Below, piece by piece: positions 46,844 through 55,975 of a DNA stretch of 64,000 bases (its first letter is position 1; the number at the start of each line of letters is the position of its first letter). This stretch comes from Campylobacter hyointestinalis subsp. hyointestinalis (lineage in GTDB: Bacteria; Campylobacterota; Campylobacteria; Campylobacterales; Campylobacteraceae): the NCBI RefSeq assembly GCF_013372145.1, contig NZ_CP053827.1, forward strand, positions 620,001 to 684,000, in the 5' to 3' direction. Position numbers and translations under genes: made by a program. The notes beneath the pieces are model-generated. The model did no database searches and was not told where the DNA came from. It saw nothing but the letters and a program-made list of their open reading frames with translations.

Positions 46844-47395
46844 TTGAGAAAGACAAAGCTTTTTACTATAGCTATCTTTATTATAGGTGGCTTAGTTGGC
46901 CTTGGATTTGCTCTTGGTATAGCACAGTTTATGTATGTGACTGGTGGAGATAAGTTTTGCACATCTTGTCATGTTATGGAACCTATGGTTGGCGCGTATA
47001 AAAACGACATTCACGGCGGAAATAACAAAGTTGGATTTAAAGCAGAGTGCGTTGCTTGTCACTTACCACATGACAACATAGTTAAATATACGTATCAAAA
47101 GGCTGTTAATGGTATAGTTGAAGGTGCCATTACTCTTTTTGGCAACCCAGAAAAATACGACTGGGAAGCTAGAAGAAAAGAGTCTAAGAGATATGTATAT
47201 GACAGTGGTTGTATGCACTGCCATGGTGATATAAAAAATGTTTCTTCACAAAATATGAAATCGTTTTTGCCGCACCGTGATTATTTTGCCAAAAACATAA
47301 ACAAAACTTGTGTCGAATGTCATGAGCACGTCGGGCACAAAAATCTTGGTTTTCACCTTAAAGCTAAATTTGGTGATTTAAATATTACAAAGTAA
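46844..47395 (+). CDS. NapC/NirT-family tetraheme quinol dehydrogenase (HaoC/NrfH-like)
   Basis: The protein has about 183 residues with one N-terminal membrane anchor (FTIAIFIIGGLVGLGFALGIA) and four CxxCH heme motifs (CTSCH, CVACH, CMHCH, CVECH). The first is CTSCHVMEP, as in NrfH, where the heme is exposed to quinol. It would pass electrons from menaquinol to the octaheme enzyme encoded next. I choose the TTG at 46844 because the GGAGGGAG tract (46831-46838) gives it a proper spacer, while the GTG at 46838 lies inside this tract. Confidence 0.88.
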   Translation: MRKTKLFTIAIFIIGGLVGLGFALGIAQFMYVTGGDKFCTSCHVMEPMVGAYKNDIHGGNNKVGFKAECVACHLPHDNIVKYTYQKAVNGIVEGAITLFGNPEKYDWEARRKESKRYVYDSGCMHCHGDIKNVSSQNMKSFLPHRDYFAKNINKTCVECHEHVGHKNLGFHLKAKFGDLNITK

Positions 47396-47408
47396 GGAGA
47401 TTAGCAAA

Positions 47409-48758
47409 ATGCTTAAAAAATTAGTTTTAGCATTAACCTGTTTTGCCGCTATGGCTTATGCTGATAGCGTTGGAAATATCAATCTTACAAAGACAATGAA
47501 GGTTGATAGAAGCTTAAGCCCATTGGCTAAGCAATGTGTGGAGTGTCACGCTGATAAAACTCCGGGTATCGTAAATGACTGGAAAAGTTCACGCCATGCT
47601 CACGCTGGTGTAAGCTGCTTGGATTGTCACGCAGTTCCAGCTGATAGCCCTATGGCGATCAAAAAAGAGCACCCAAAAGATAGTGGTAATCACGTAAGTA
47701 TTTTAGTAAGCCCAAAAACTTGTGCTAAATGTCACTCTAAAGAAGTTGAAGAATTCCAACAAAGTGGTCACGCAAGAGGCGGAGTTCAAATGTTTGCTAA
47801 AAAAGGTATGATAGATCTAATGTACCACTATGAGGGTAGAGATCATCCAGATCTTAAAGATTCTCCGTCTGCAACTGGTTGTATACAATGCCATGGTATG
47901 GAGATCAAACTAGATAAAGAAGGTTATCCAGTTCCTGGTAAAGGCTGGCCAAACTATGGTATCGGTAATGCTTATCCTGATGGTAGCGTAGGTAGTTGTA
48001 AATCTTGCCACTCAAGCCATACATTTGATATGACTGAAGCTAGAAAACCATCTGCTTGTGCATCTTGCCACCTTGGACCTGATCATCCAAACATCGAGAT
48101 CTACAATAACTCAATGCACGGAAAGATCTTCAATGCTGAGGGCAATAAATGGAAATGGGATAGCGCTCCAGATACTTGGGACGTTCCAGACTATAGAGCT
48201 CCAACTTGTGCTACTTGCCATATGAGTGGAATAGGTGATCTAAACACTACTCACAATGTTAGCTTACGTCTAAAATGGAATCTATGGGCTCCACATAGCA
48301 AACAAAGAACAGGCGGTTTCGAAACTGCTGCGTTTGAATATGCTAAATCTGGTAAAATGACAGCTGGTAATGTACTTGCAGGTAATCCAAAAGGACCTGA
48401 GGCTGCTAGAACTGAGATGAAACAAGTATGTAAATCTTGTCACTCAACTAAATCAACTGATTCATTCTTTGTAAGTGCTGATATGCATGTTGAACTATAC
48501 AACAACTATCACACAGACGCTAAAAAAATGCTTGATGACTTGAAAGCAAAAGGTCTTCTAAAAGCTGATGAGTGGGCAGATGAATTCCAAAGAATTTACT
48601 ACCACTTATGGCATCACGAAGGTCGTCGTATGAGAATGGGTGCTGTAATGGGCGCTCCTGACTATGCTCACTGGCATGGTGTATTCGAAGTACAACAAGA
48701 CATCAGAAAACTACAAGATATCTATGATGCACGTATCAAAAGCGGCAAAATAGAATAG
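47409..48758 (+). CDS. haoA: Octaheme hydroxylamine-oxidoreductase-like cytochrome c (epsilon HAO)
   Basis: The protein has 449 residues with a signal peptide (AYA-DS) and eight CxxCH motifs at 43, 70, 105, 158, 197, 217, 267 and 341. NrfA is excluded because it has five hemes and a CxxCK site, and no CxxCK exists here. The length and heme order fit the HAO family found in Campylobacter fetus, C. concisus and Nautilia (from memory), where it is thought to act reductively, on nitrite to hydroxylamine or ammonium. It is encoded with a tetraheme quinol dehydrogenase, and a strong terminator follows. Presence of the tyrosine that cross-links heme 4 in nitrifier HAO needs alignment. Confidence 0.88.
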   Translation: MLKKLVLALTCFAAMAYADSVGNINLTKTMKVDRSLSPLAKQCVECHADKTPGIVNDWKSSRHAHAGVSCLDCHAVPADSPMAIKKEHPKDSGNHVSILVSPKTCAKCHSKEVEEFQQSGHARGGVQMFAKKGMIDLMYHYEGRDHPDLKDSPSATGCIQCHGMEIKLDKEGYPVPGKGWPNYGIGNAYPDGSVGSCKSCHSSHTFDMTEARKPSACASCHLGPDHPNIEIYNNSMHGKIFNAEGNKWKWDSAPDTWDVPDYRAPTCATCHMSGIGDLNTTHNVSLRLKWNLWAPHSKQRTGGFETAAFEYAKSGKMTAGNVLAGNPKGPEAARTEMKQVCKSCHSTKSTDSFFVSADMHVELYNNYHTDAKKMLDDLKAKGLLKADEWADEFQRIYYHLWHHEGRRMRMGAVMGAPDYAHWHGVFEVQQDIRKLQDIYDARIKSGKIE

Positions 48759-48773
48759 TCTTTTTCACTTCAC

Positions 48774-48804
48774 AAAAAAAGCCTCGCTATTTGCGGGGTT
48801 TTTT
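48774..48804 (+). terminator. Intrinsic terminator of the HAO operon
   Basis: A7-GCCTCGC, four-to-five-base loop, GCGGGGT-T6: a GC stem with two G-T wobbles extended by A/T pairs and a long T-run. It starts 16 bp after the cytochrome stop codon. Confidence 0.85.
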
Positions 48805-49038
48805 AAATTTATATCATTGAAACCATACAATCTCTTTTAAAATTCTCATTTTATTTTTATTAAATTTAGTTTTGAATCTGATTTTTATCAAAAATATTTA
48901 ATTTTTTCGATTGTATTTATAAGCATACATAATATATTTAATTTAAATTTAAGTTAAAATTTATTAAATTTGCAAATTTAATTTTAAATATTTAAATTGC
49001 TTTCCAAAGTCGATTTAGGCTATGGAGAAGAGGTGCAA

Positions 49039-52000
49039 ATGAATAAAATTTCAAAAATCACATTCTCGTTAGTATGTGCAACGGTTTTATTATCAAATGC
49101 AAATGCATCAATACAGGCGAATGAAGTTGCTGATAAATTAATCAATCTTGATAAGGCAAGACAAGAAAATCCAAATATAAACGGTTCTGGTATAGTGGTC
49201 GGCGTAGTTGATAGTGTGTTTAATACATACAATCCTATCTTAAAAGATAAACTAATAGGCTCGATCAATAATAATATTGACCCAGAGCGTTTTGGTTCGC
49301 ATAAATCCACTATGCTTCACGGCACTCAAGTAGCATCGCTTATAGTCGGTAATGGTGATGAGCTAAAAGGAGTAGCAAACGGTGCTAAATACTATGGATT
49401 AGCCTATCTAAATCCAAGTCCATCATACAATGGTAATCTCAAAGCCGATGTAGAAAAAATGATACAAAGCGGCGTGAAAGTTATAAATCACAGCTATGTA
49501 AGCGATGGATTTGCTCTTATAAATCGCAAATGGGATGATGGCTTAGAGTTTATAGATAAAAGTAATCAAAATAGCAATGCCATAAGTTATGCAGAATTTC
49601 AAAAACTTATCCAAAGTGATATAAGCCTAAAAAGAGCACAAATTTTGGCCGAACTTTCCAAACAATATGGTATCTTAAATGTCGTAGGTATAGGAAATGA
49701 CGGCTTTATCTCGCCTAGAGCAAACTCTATTTTACCAAGCTATGATGAGAGCTACCGCGGACTTTTGGCAGTCGGCGGCGTAAATGCGGATAAAATTTCT
49801 ACCCAAAATGACGGAAAGTTTAAAATCAGCGGCATTACAGAAGAAGACTGGAAAGCAGTAGCAGGTAAATGGAGTGAAGGAAGTGGCGATAAAAGTAAAA
49901 CAATCCTAAACGAATTAATAACAAAACAGGGTATTTTTAGTTATAGCAATTTTTTTAAAGGCGGAGCGTCGCTTTATGGCGTTGTAGCTCCTGCTCAAAA
50001 CTTAACTACCGCAAATGGAAGATATAATTACAAATATTATGAAGATGGAGAAAAAATAGATAAAGAACTAACGATAAATAGCTCTTCTGGTACTAGCTTT
50101 GCGACGCCACTTGTTAGTGGAGTTGCAGCTTTAGTAGAGCAAAAATTTCCATTTTTAAAAGGTTCGCAAATCGCCGATGTAATCTTAACTACGGCAAATA
50201 CAAACGTCACGCTTCCAGAACTAATTGTTACCAGAAATGTTGGTAAGACTGGAACGGCGAATTTTTATAGTGTTTTTTATATAACAAAAGATGTTCCAAA
50301 AAATGGCAATGATGTAAATTTAGACCAGGTTAAGCAAGATTTAATAAAAGCAGGATTTAAAACAAGTGATAGTGATAGTACGATAGCAAAATACATTATA
50401 GACAATCTATTAAAAAGCAATGCGGACGTAAGCTCTAAGGATAAAACATATCCTATATCAGTAGTTAAACTAAGCAAAGAAGAGATCATTGGTAGTGGTA
50501 TATTAGACGCTCAAAAAGCCTTAAAAGGTTTGGCAGCTATAAATATAAATCGCTTAAATTCTAATGATATCCAAGAGTTTGACGACGGTAATGGAGTTAA
50601 AAAGTATTATGCATTTTACACTATAGATACTAAAGGGCAAAACGGTGAATTTGCTTTTACGAATGATATAGATGAGATAAAATGGGATGAAAAGTATCAT
50701 CTAAATGATGCTATAAACTCTCTTAAAAGCGACAGTCTTGTAAATACAAATTTATCTACTCTCGAAGCTGGATTTATAAAAACGGGAAATGGAACGCTTA
50801 AATTTAGCGAAAATACTTTAAGATACAACGGACCTACGATATCACGCGGCGGAGCTTTGGAGCTTCATAACGTCACTGCTGAAAATACGGCACTTTATGC
50901 GGACAAAGGTGGTAAGATTTTGATATCTGGCGATAAAACTAGCGTAAAGAAAAATTTATATGCCATTAACGGTGGTGAAGCTAAAATCGTCGGAAAGCTG
51001 ATAAATGGTGATGTTTTTGCTAAAAATGGTGGTATGATAAGCGGAACAGGAACTATAGCTAAAAACCTTATAAATGAGAGCGGTATCGTTATGCCAGGTA
51101 GTGCAGGGCAAGTAGGCACTCTAAATGTAAGCGAAAAATATACTCAAAATAAAAACGGAAATTTATATATAAATTTCAATGACAAGTCAAATTCAGATAT
51201 TATCGCTACAAATTACGATATACAAGGCGGAAATTTAGTTTATATCCCGCTTAGTGGGCAGTTTTTTCAAAATGGACAGGAGATTGCTATTAAATTTGAC
51301 AAACTTGAAAATGACAACAATTTGGATAAATTTGATATCATTAATGTGCAAGATACAAGCACTCTAGACTTTGAGCTCAAAGACAAAAACGATAAAAAAA
51401 CTATAATAGTAAGCATCAAAGAAAACGCTTATGAACCGACAAATGGTACTCAAGACGCGAGTAAAGTCATCTCGCAAGCCTTAAAGCAGATCAGAGAAAT
51501 GCCAAATTTAAGCAAGAATTATCAAGATTTTTTTGGTAGATTAGATACAACAAGTCAAGACGAAAAACAAGAAATTCTATCTAGCACAAACCCTGACTAT
51601 GCGCTCTCAAACACGAAAGATACGCTAAATTTCCAAAACAGATCTATGCTAAATAATATGTCGTTTTTGGTAGGAAATTCTATGAGCAGTTCTGCAAAAA
51701 TAGCAGCGATAGCTAAAAATTCACAATTAGCTCTTATCAATAGCGATATGACGGATAATATAGTTTATGATATCTTGCAAAGCTATGGGGCGGCTTTAAG
51801 CCAGAGCGAAATTTCTAGCAAGGTCTCATACTCGCATTTTAAAGGAGATACATATAAAACAGATACTTACTCTGTGGATCTAAGCGCTAAAAAATGGGTA
51901 AGCGATGATGTAAAACTAGGAGCGTTTTTAAACTACTCTCATCAAAAAGGAGACTATAAATTCGCAGATGTGACGAGCCAAATAGTGTCCGTAGGCTTAA

Positions 52001-52599
52001 GTGGTTTGAAAGATTTCGAGTTTATAAACTTGATAGGCGGTGTAGATGCTGGAGTAGCGTTTAACGATATGAAGCGCCAAATTTCAGCGTCAAATACAGA
52101 GTTAAACGCAGACTATAAGGGGTATTTTATCTCAACCGAGCTTGGTATCTCAAAGGATTTTGTTATAAATGATAGCTTTACTTTGACGCCGATCTCGATC
52201 TTGAACTATATATATTCTAAACAAAACGGTTTTGAAGAGAGTGGAAATATACTAGCCAAAGGTTATCAAGATATAAACTTAGATACGTTAAACTTAAGCA
52301 TGGGCGCGAATTTGGCATATAACTTTACTAGTCAAAACAATACCTTTACGACGATAAACGGTTTTGCATTTTACACAAGACGTCTAAATGATGATAATTT
52401 TGCAAGCAAAGAGTATTTTATAGATGCGAGAGATAAAATTTGGGTGCAGAGTTATAAGCTAAATAAAGATAGCGTTTATTTTGGTATCGATACGAATATC
52501 GAAAAAGGCAATAAATTTATTAAATTTCTTATTTCCAGTGAGATAGCAAAAAATGAGCATAGCGTAAATGCAGCTATCACAGCGGGACTTAAATTCTAA
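49039..52599 (+). CDS. Subtilisin-like (S8) serine protease autotransporter
   Basis: The protein has 1186 residues from the ATG at 49039 (AGAGG upstream; an in-frame TTG 42 bp earlier has no signal peptide). Signal peptide ends near ANA-SI. The S8 protease domain (about 25-400) has catalytic D58 (VVGVVDSVFN), H94 (MLHGTQVAS) and S353 (SSGTSFATPLVSG), with oxyanion Asn220 (GIGNDG). A beta-helix passenger follows (GGEAKIVGKLINGDVF), then an autotransporter barrel (about residues 900-1186) ending in aromatic -GLKF. It would be a secreted or surface protease that processes itself or host proteins. It is probably an accessory gene, without a partner nearby. Confidence 0.92.
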   Translation: MNKISKITFSLVCATVLLSNANASIQANEVADKLINLDKARQENPNINGSGIVVGVVDSVFNTYNPILKDKLIGSINNNIDPERFGSHKSTMLHGTQVASLIVGNGDELKGVANGAKYYGLAYLNPSPSYNGNLKADVEKMIQSGVKVINHSYVSDGFALINRKWDDGLEFIDKSNQNSNAISYAEFQKLIQSDISLKRAQILAELSKQYGILNVVGIGNDGFISPRANSILPSYDESYRGLLAVGGVNADKISTQNDGKFKISGITEEDWKAVAGKWSEGSGDKSKTILNELITKQGIFSYSNFFKGGASLYGVVAPAQNLTTANGRYNYKYYEDGEKIDKELTINSSSGTSFATPLVSGVAALVEQKFPFLKGSQIADVILTTANTNVTLPELIVTRNVGKTGTANFYSVFYITKDVPKNGNDVNLDQVKQDLIKAGFKTSDSDSTIAKYIIDNLLKSNADVSSKDKTYPISVVKLSKEEIIGSGILDAQKALKGLAAININRLNSNDIQEFDDGNGVKKYYAFYTIDTKGQNGEFAFTNDIDEIKWDEKYHLNDAINSLKSDSLVNTNLSTLEAGFIKTGNGTLKFSENTLRYNGPTISRGGALELHNVTAENTALYADKGGKILISGDKTSVKKNLYAINGGEAKIVGKLINGDVFAKNGGMISGTGTIAKNLINESGIVMPGSAGQVGTLNVSEKYTQNKNGNLYINFNDKSNSDIIATNYDIQGGNLVYIPLSGQFFQNGQEIAIKFDKLENDNNLDKFDIINVQDTSTLDFELKDKNDKKTIIVSIKENAYEPTNGTQDASKVISQALKQIREMPNLSKNYQDFFGRLDTTSQDEKQEILSSTNPDYALSNTKDTLNFQNRSMLNNMSFLVGNSMSSSAKIAAIAKNSQLALINSDMTDNIVYDILQSYGAALSQSEISSKVSYSHFKGDTYKTDTYSVDLSAKKWVSDDVKLGAFLNYSHQKGDYKFADVTSQIVSVGLSGLKDFEFINLIGGVDAGVAFNDMKRQISASNTELNADYKGYFISTELGISKDFVINDSFTLTPISILNYIYSKQNGFEESGNILAKGYQDINLDTLNLSMGANLAYNFTSQNNTFTTINGFAFYTRRLNDDNFASKEYFIDARDKIWVQSYKLNKDSVYFGIDTNIEKGNKFIKFLISSEIAKNEHSVNAAITAGLKF

Positions 52600-52680
52600 A
52601 AAATAGTTTTTATTTATAAAGAGGATAAGTAGGTGTTTTTAGAAAATCATTACAAATTGTACTGAACATAAAGCTAAACT

Positions 52681-52708
52681 CCGCCGCTCTAATGGCTATA
52701 AGCGGCGA
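52681..52708. repeat. Inverted repeat between autotransporter and minus-strand cluster
   Basis: CGCCGCT / AGCGGCG with a 12-base loop near 52682-52707. There is no T-run on either side, so a terminator is only possible. It lies between two gene groups that point toward each other. Confidence 0.4.
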
Positions 52709-52715
52709 GAGAAAG

Positions 52716-52820
52716 CTAAATTTTCCACAGCAATACAGTAAGTATAGCGATAGTTAGTAGTAATGATGCGTATATGATGCAGAAATTTATATTGTTTATA
52801 AGCCTGCTTTTTATTGACAT
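52716..52820 (-). CDS. 34-residue single-helix membrane peptide
   Basis: ATG at 52820 on the minus strand to a TAG at 52716-52718, starting five bases beyond the stop of the 76-codon gene upstream. The peptide begins MSIKSRLINNINFCIIYASL, continues as a hydrophobic helix (LLLTIAILTVLLW) and ends KI. Basic N-terminus, one helix and no signal cleavage site fit a small inner-membrane protein. It is third in a run of short ORFs after a secreted protein. No family recognised. Confidence 0.45.
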   Translation of the reverse strand: MSIKSRLINNINFCIIYASLLLTIAILTVLLWKI

Positions 52821-52824
52821 TTTT

Positions 52825-53037
52825 TCAAATGCCAACACTAGATAGGATATCGTCTTTTATCTGAGTAGCTTTTATCTCTACTTCATCGCCGTTGTTTAGA
52901 TCATTTAAATTTATATCTTTTAAGGATACAAACCGCTTACCTTTCAGACTAAAAGAACATATAAATCTATTTCTTTTATCTGTACTTAGCGTAAGATCAT
53001 TTATCTCTCCGTTAAATGTATATGTAAAGTTATTCAT
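52825..53037 (-). CDS. Small hypothetical protein, beta-rich
   Basis: The protein has 70 residues starting MNNFTYTFNGEINDLTLSTD, mostly alternating polar/hydrophobic residues consistent with a small beta barrel (OB or SH3-like). The ATG at 53037 lies three bases ahead of the stop of the upstream gene (TAA at 53030-53032), so coupled re-initiation is likely; the alternative ATG at 53055 is only one base from its AAGGA. No family recognised. Found in the barrel-less autotransporter cluster. Confidence 0.5.
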   Translation of the reverse strand: MNNFTYTFNGEINDLTLSTDKRNRFICSFSLKGKRFVSLKDINLNDLNNGDEVEIKATQIKDDILSSVGI

Positions 53038-53908
53038 AGGTGCTAAAGCCTGCATATCCTTTGGCTAGTACGCTATCTATGCTATCACTAGCTATGTTTA
53101 GCATACCAGTCATACTAGCACCTGCTTCAAGGATGGATTTTTGTTGAGGATTATTTTCTTTGTTTTTAACAACTGTATATATAGAGGTTGTATCGCTAAG
53201 TATGTCAAAACTATATATATTTGAAAAAGTCGTGCTGGTGGTGGATAGCTTAAGTATATTTTTTGGATCATTTATATGATTTGATAGATCGTTAGGGGCT
53301 ATGACTCCGGCGTTGCTTTTAACAAGATTTATCCTATCTCCGACATTTAGGCTTGTATTGTCGTTTGCTAAGGCAACTCCTAGTTTAGACACTGAAAAAT
53401 TTGGTCTGTTAGTTAGAGTAAATACGGTATCGTTTGGAGCTATGTTTTTGGGAAGATAGAAATTTATAAACTCGAAATTTGCTATATTGCTTACAAATAG
53501 TCCTTTTGACGCTATATTTATGGTATTGCCTGTGAAGGTGTCACCAGTGCCACTACCTTTATTTCCGCCGTAAAGTATAATATTTGCTCTAAATTTAGGG
53601 TTTCCTAAGATATTTACTGTGTTTTTTTCTACGTTTTTATCATCAGAGAATCCACCTATAACATTATTGACTGTTTCACTACCTGTACTTATAACCGTTA
53701 CAATATTGTTTGATATAGAAGACCTTGGAGCTATTGTATTTGGGATAAAACCACCACCGGTGCTTATTATGCTTTTAGGAGCAATTCCTAGAGTAGTAGT
53801 ACCACCAACATGGTCGTATACTATAATTTCTCCTGCTACTATACTTGTGCTAGCAAAATTCGTAGCTACAAGACAAGCTAATATAACATTTTTTCTGTTT
53901 CTTTCCAT
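53030..53908 (-). CDS. Secreted autotransporter passenger-like protein lacking its beta barrel
   Basis: The protein has 292 residues. Signal peptide near residues 1-26 (cleavage IVAG-EI), then beta-helix-like repeats (ENTVNILGNPKFRANIILYGG, TFTGNTINI) as in Campylobacter autotransporter passengers. The final part, QQKSILEAGASMTGMLNIAS, resembles the linker helix that normally leads into the membrane barrel, but the frame stops (YAGFSTYE) right after it. It is either a truncated gene or a passenger released by another route. A good AGGAG site precedes the ATG. Confidence 0.6.
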   Translation of the reverse strand: MERNRKNVILACLVATNFASTSIVAGEIIVYDHVGGTTTLGIAPKSIISTGGGFIPNTIAPRSSISNNIVTVISTGSETVNNVIGGFSDDKNVEKNTVNILGNPKFRANIILYGGNKGSGTGDTFTGNTINIASKGLFVSNIANFEFINFYLPKNIAPNDTVFTLTNRPNFSVSKLGVALANDNTSLNVGDRINLVKSNAGVIAPNDLSNHINDPKNILKLSTTSTTFSNIYSFDILSDTTSIYTVVKNKENNPQQKSILEAGASMTGMLNIASDSIDSVLAKGYAGFSTYE

Positions 53909-54458
53909 AAGATTTCTCCTAAATTAAATTTCACAATATTTTTTTAGTTTTCAATTTGAGAAGTATTTTTTATTAGAAAGAACTATAAGTTAATAAGAGT
54001 TAATTATTAATCTGTAGATTTTAATAATAAATAATCTTAGTGGCGAATTATATTCGAGTTTTTATTAAAAAAATATAAAATAATAAAAATTGCTTATTAT
54101 CTTATAAATATTGATAATATTATATAATGCGATGTTATGTATTTTAGGGAATCTGATAATGGTCAAATAAATATTTATTTATGATAATTTTTTTAAACTT
54201 TTATGCGAAAAATAAATTTTATAGTCCCAAATTTTGGATAATTTTTTAAATTTAAAATTGATTTATATAAATTTAGATTATTTTTTTTATTGTTTTATAA
54301 TGAAAAAAGATGGTAATAGCTATAAAAAAGAGAATTTATTAAAAATTTACTATAAGCAGTGCAAACAAAGCAGGATTAGATAAATTTGCTTAAGATATCA
54401 TTTTGATGAATTTTTGATAAATAATAATCTGAAAATTTAGAAGTTTATACTTTGGAGA
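53909..54458. other. AT-rich intergenic region of 550 bp without a clear gene
   Basis: Both strands were read. The region is very AT-rich, with several poly-A/T runs and short palindromes, and holds no convincing gene. A 27-codon ORF (54300-54383, plus strand) lacks a ribosome binding site. It carries the promoter of the minus-strand secreted protein gene near 53915-54000, but no clear -10 box can be singled out. Confidence 0.5.
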
Positions 54459-55505
54459 CTAAAACATCTCCAAAATATCATAGTTTGTGTTACGTTTAGC
54501 AGGAATTTCGCCTATATCTTTGATGATTTCTATCATCTCATTTTGGCTCATTCTAAAGTTTGCTCCGGCTGCTTTGACGACGTTTTCTTCCATCATAGTG
54601 CTACCTAGATCATTTGCTCCAAATTTTAATGCAAGTGCCCCAACATAACTGCCTTGAGTTACCCAGCTACTTTGTATATTTTTAAAATTATCTAAAAATA
54701 GTCTTGAAACTGCAAGCAGTCTTAAGTATCTATTTGGCGATTGTTTTTTGATATTTGGATACTCTTCTTTTAATTTAGTGTTTTGTGACTGAAAACTCCA
54801 AAGTATAAAAGCTCTAAAGCAGCCCGTTTCGTCTTGAAGACGTCTGATCTTATCCCAGTGCTCTACTATCTCAGTGTCAGTTTCAACTGTGCCAAACATC
54901 ATCGTAGCCGTAGTTTTCATACCTATAGAGTGAGCTTCTTTGTGGATATCAAGCCATTTTTGGCTACTGCATTTTTTAGGCGCGACTATATCTCTTACTC
55001 TATCGCTTAGCACCTCAGCACCAGCTCCTGGGATACTATAAAGCCCTTTAGCTTTTAGACGTTTTAACACCTCAAGCGTGGATATCTTAGAAATTTTTGC
55101 TATATAGTCTATCTCTACGGCAGAAAATCCATGGATGTCTATCATAGGATACTTTTTTGCTATATGTTCTACAAGGTCTTCGTACCATTCTATCTTAAGT
55201 TTTGGATGAACTCCGCCTTGAAATAGAATTTGCGTACCGCCTATAGCGATGAGCTCATCTATTTTCTCATCTATTTGCTCAAAGCTTAGCAAATAAGCAT
55301 CATCCGCATTTACATGACGATAAAATGCGCAAAATTTGCAGTCTATAAAACACGCATTTGTGTAGTTTATATTTCTATCTACTATAAAAGTCGTGATCTT
55401 TTGTGGGTGAAGCTCTTGTTTTTTGGCAAAGGCAAGTCTTCCAAGCTCGTTTAAGTCCGCATTATGAAGCAAATTTAAAGCATCATCTACGCTAAGTCTA
55501 TTCAA
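54459..55505 (-). CDS. mqnC: Cyclic dehypoxanthinyl futalosine synthase
   Basis: The protein has 348 residues of a radical SAM enzyme of the futalosine menaquinone pathway. The cluster motif is CFIDCKFC (CxxxCxxC), with QGGVHPKLKIEWYEDLV, IPGAGAEVLSDRVRD and FQSQNT. I choose TTG at 55505, with AAGGA six bases upstream, giving the start MNRLSVDDAL; an upstream ATG at 55541 would add an unconserved stretch. Epsilonproteobacteria make menaquinone by this route, and the drug-target status of the pathway is known. Confidence 0.92.
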   Translation of the reverse strand: MNRLSVDDALNLLHNADLNELGRLAFAKKQELHPQKITTFIVDRNINYTNACFIDCKFCAFYRHVNADDAYLLSFEQIDEKIDELIAIGGTQILFQGGVHPKLKIEWYEDLVEHIAKKYPMIDIHGFSAVEIDYIAKISKISTLEVLKRLKAKGLYSIPGAGAEVLSDRVRDIVAPKKCSSQKWLDIHKEAHSIGMKTTATMMFGTVETDTEIVEHWDKIRRLQDETGCFRAFILWSFQSQNTKLKEEYPNIKKQSPNRYLRLLAVSRLFLDNFKNIQSSWVTQGSYVGALALKFGANDLGSTMMEENVVKAAGANFRMSQNEMIEIIKDIGEIPAKRNTNYDILEMF

Positions 55506-55580
55506 AAATAATCCTTCTGTTTTTTGGCGAAATTTTATCACTAATTTACAAAATAACGGCTTAATTGCCTTAAATTTGGA

Positions 55581-55586
55581 TATAAT
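55581..55586 (+). promoter_or_regulatory. -10 box of the NlpE-like lipoprotein gene
   Basis: TATAAT in GGATATAATTAC, 30 bp upstream of the ATG, followed by an AAGGAG ribosome binding site at 55604-55609. No -35 box. Confidence 0.6.
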
Positions 55587-55615
55587 TACTCTTTAAATTT
55601 TTTAAGGAGAGTAGT

Positions 55616-55975
55616 ATGAAAAAGAGATTATTATGCCTTTTTATGGTTGCGTTTTTTGTGGGTTGTTCATCGCAAAGTGGAGTAAAGACGTTTAAAACAT
55701 CTTTGCCTTGCGGTGATTGTGACGAAATAGTTTCTGTTTTAGTTTTAGACGATAACGGAAGCTTTAGCTTAAGCGATACTTACGTAAAAGATACAAATCA
55801 AACTTTTACTAAAAATGGCGTTTATAGCGTGGAAGGAGATATTATCGTGATTGTAGATAATAATGACACTTTACGTTTCAAAAAAGACGGTGCAAATTTA
55901 AATAGACTAGATCTAGAAGGAAACGTCGTAGAAGGTCCATTTAAGGATAATTATATTTATAAATTTAGCAAATGA
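55616..55975 (+). CDS. NlpE-like lipoprotein with CxxC motif
   Basis: The protein has 119 residues. Lipobox FFVGC (Cys17), then a small beta-barrel domain with TSLPCGDCDEIVSVLVLDDNGSF, close to the NlpE N-terminal signature (tLPCaDCeGI). NlpE senses copper and lipoprotein-sorting stress in enterobacteria. Only the N-terminal domain is present here. It overlaps the MFS gene by four bases. Confidence 0.8.
   Translation: MKKRLLCLFMVAFFVGCSSQSGVKTFKTSLPCGDCDEIVSVLVLDDNGSFSLSDTYVKDTNQTFTKNGVYSVEGDIIVIVDNNDTLRFKKDGANLNRLDLEGNVVEGPFKDNYIYKFSK

Noticed and set aside
47409-48758. Possible NrfA pentaheme nitrite reductase
   Set aside because: Eight CxxCH motifs and no CxxCK heme-1 site; the octaheme HAO family fits better.
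52615-52671. 19-codon minus-strand ORF beyond the 34-residue membrane peptide
   Set aside because: GGAG is present upstream but the peptide is too short to support without conservation.
54300-54383. 27-codon ORF in the 550-bp gap
   Set aside because: No ribosome binding site and composition like the AT-rich background.
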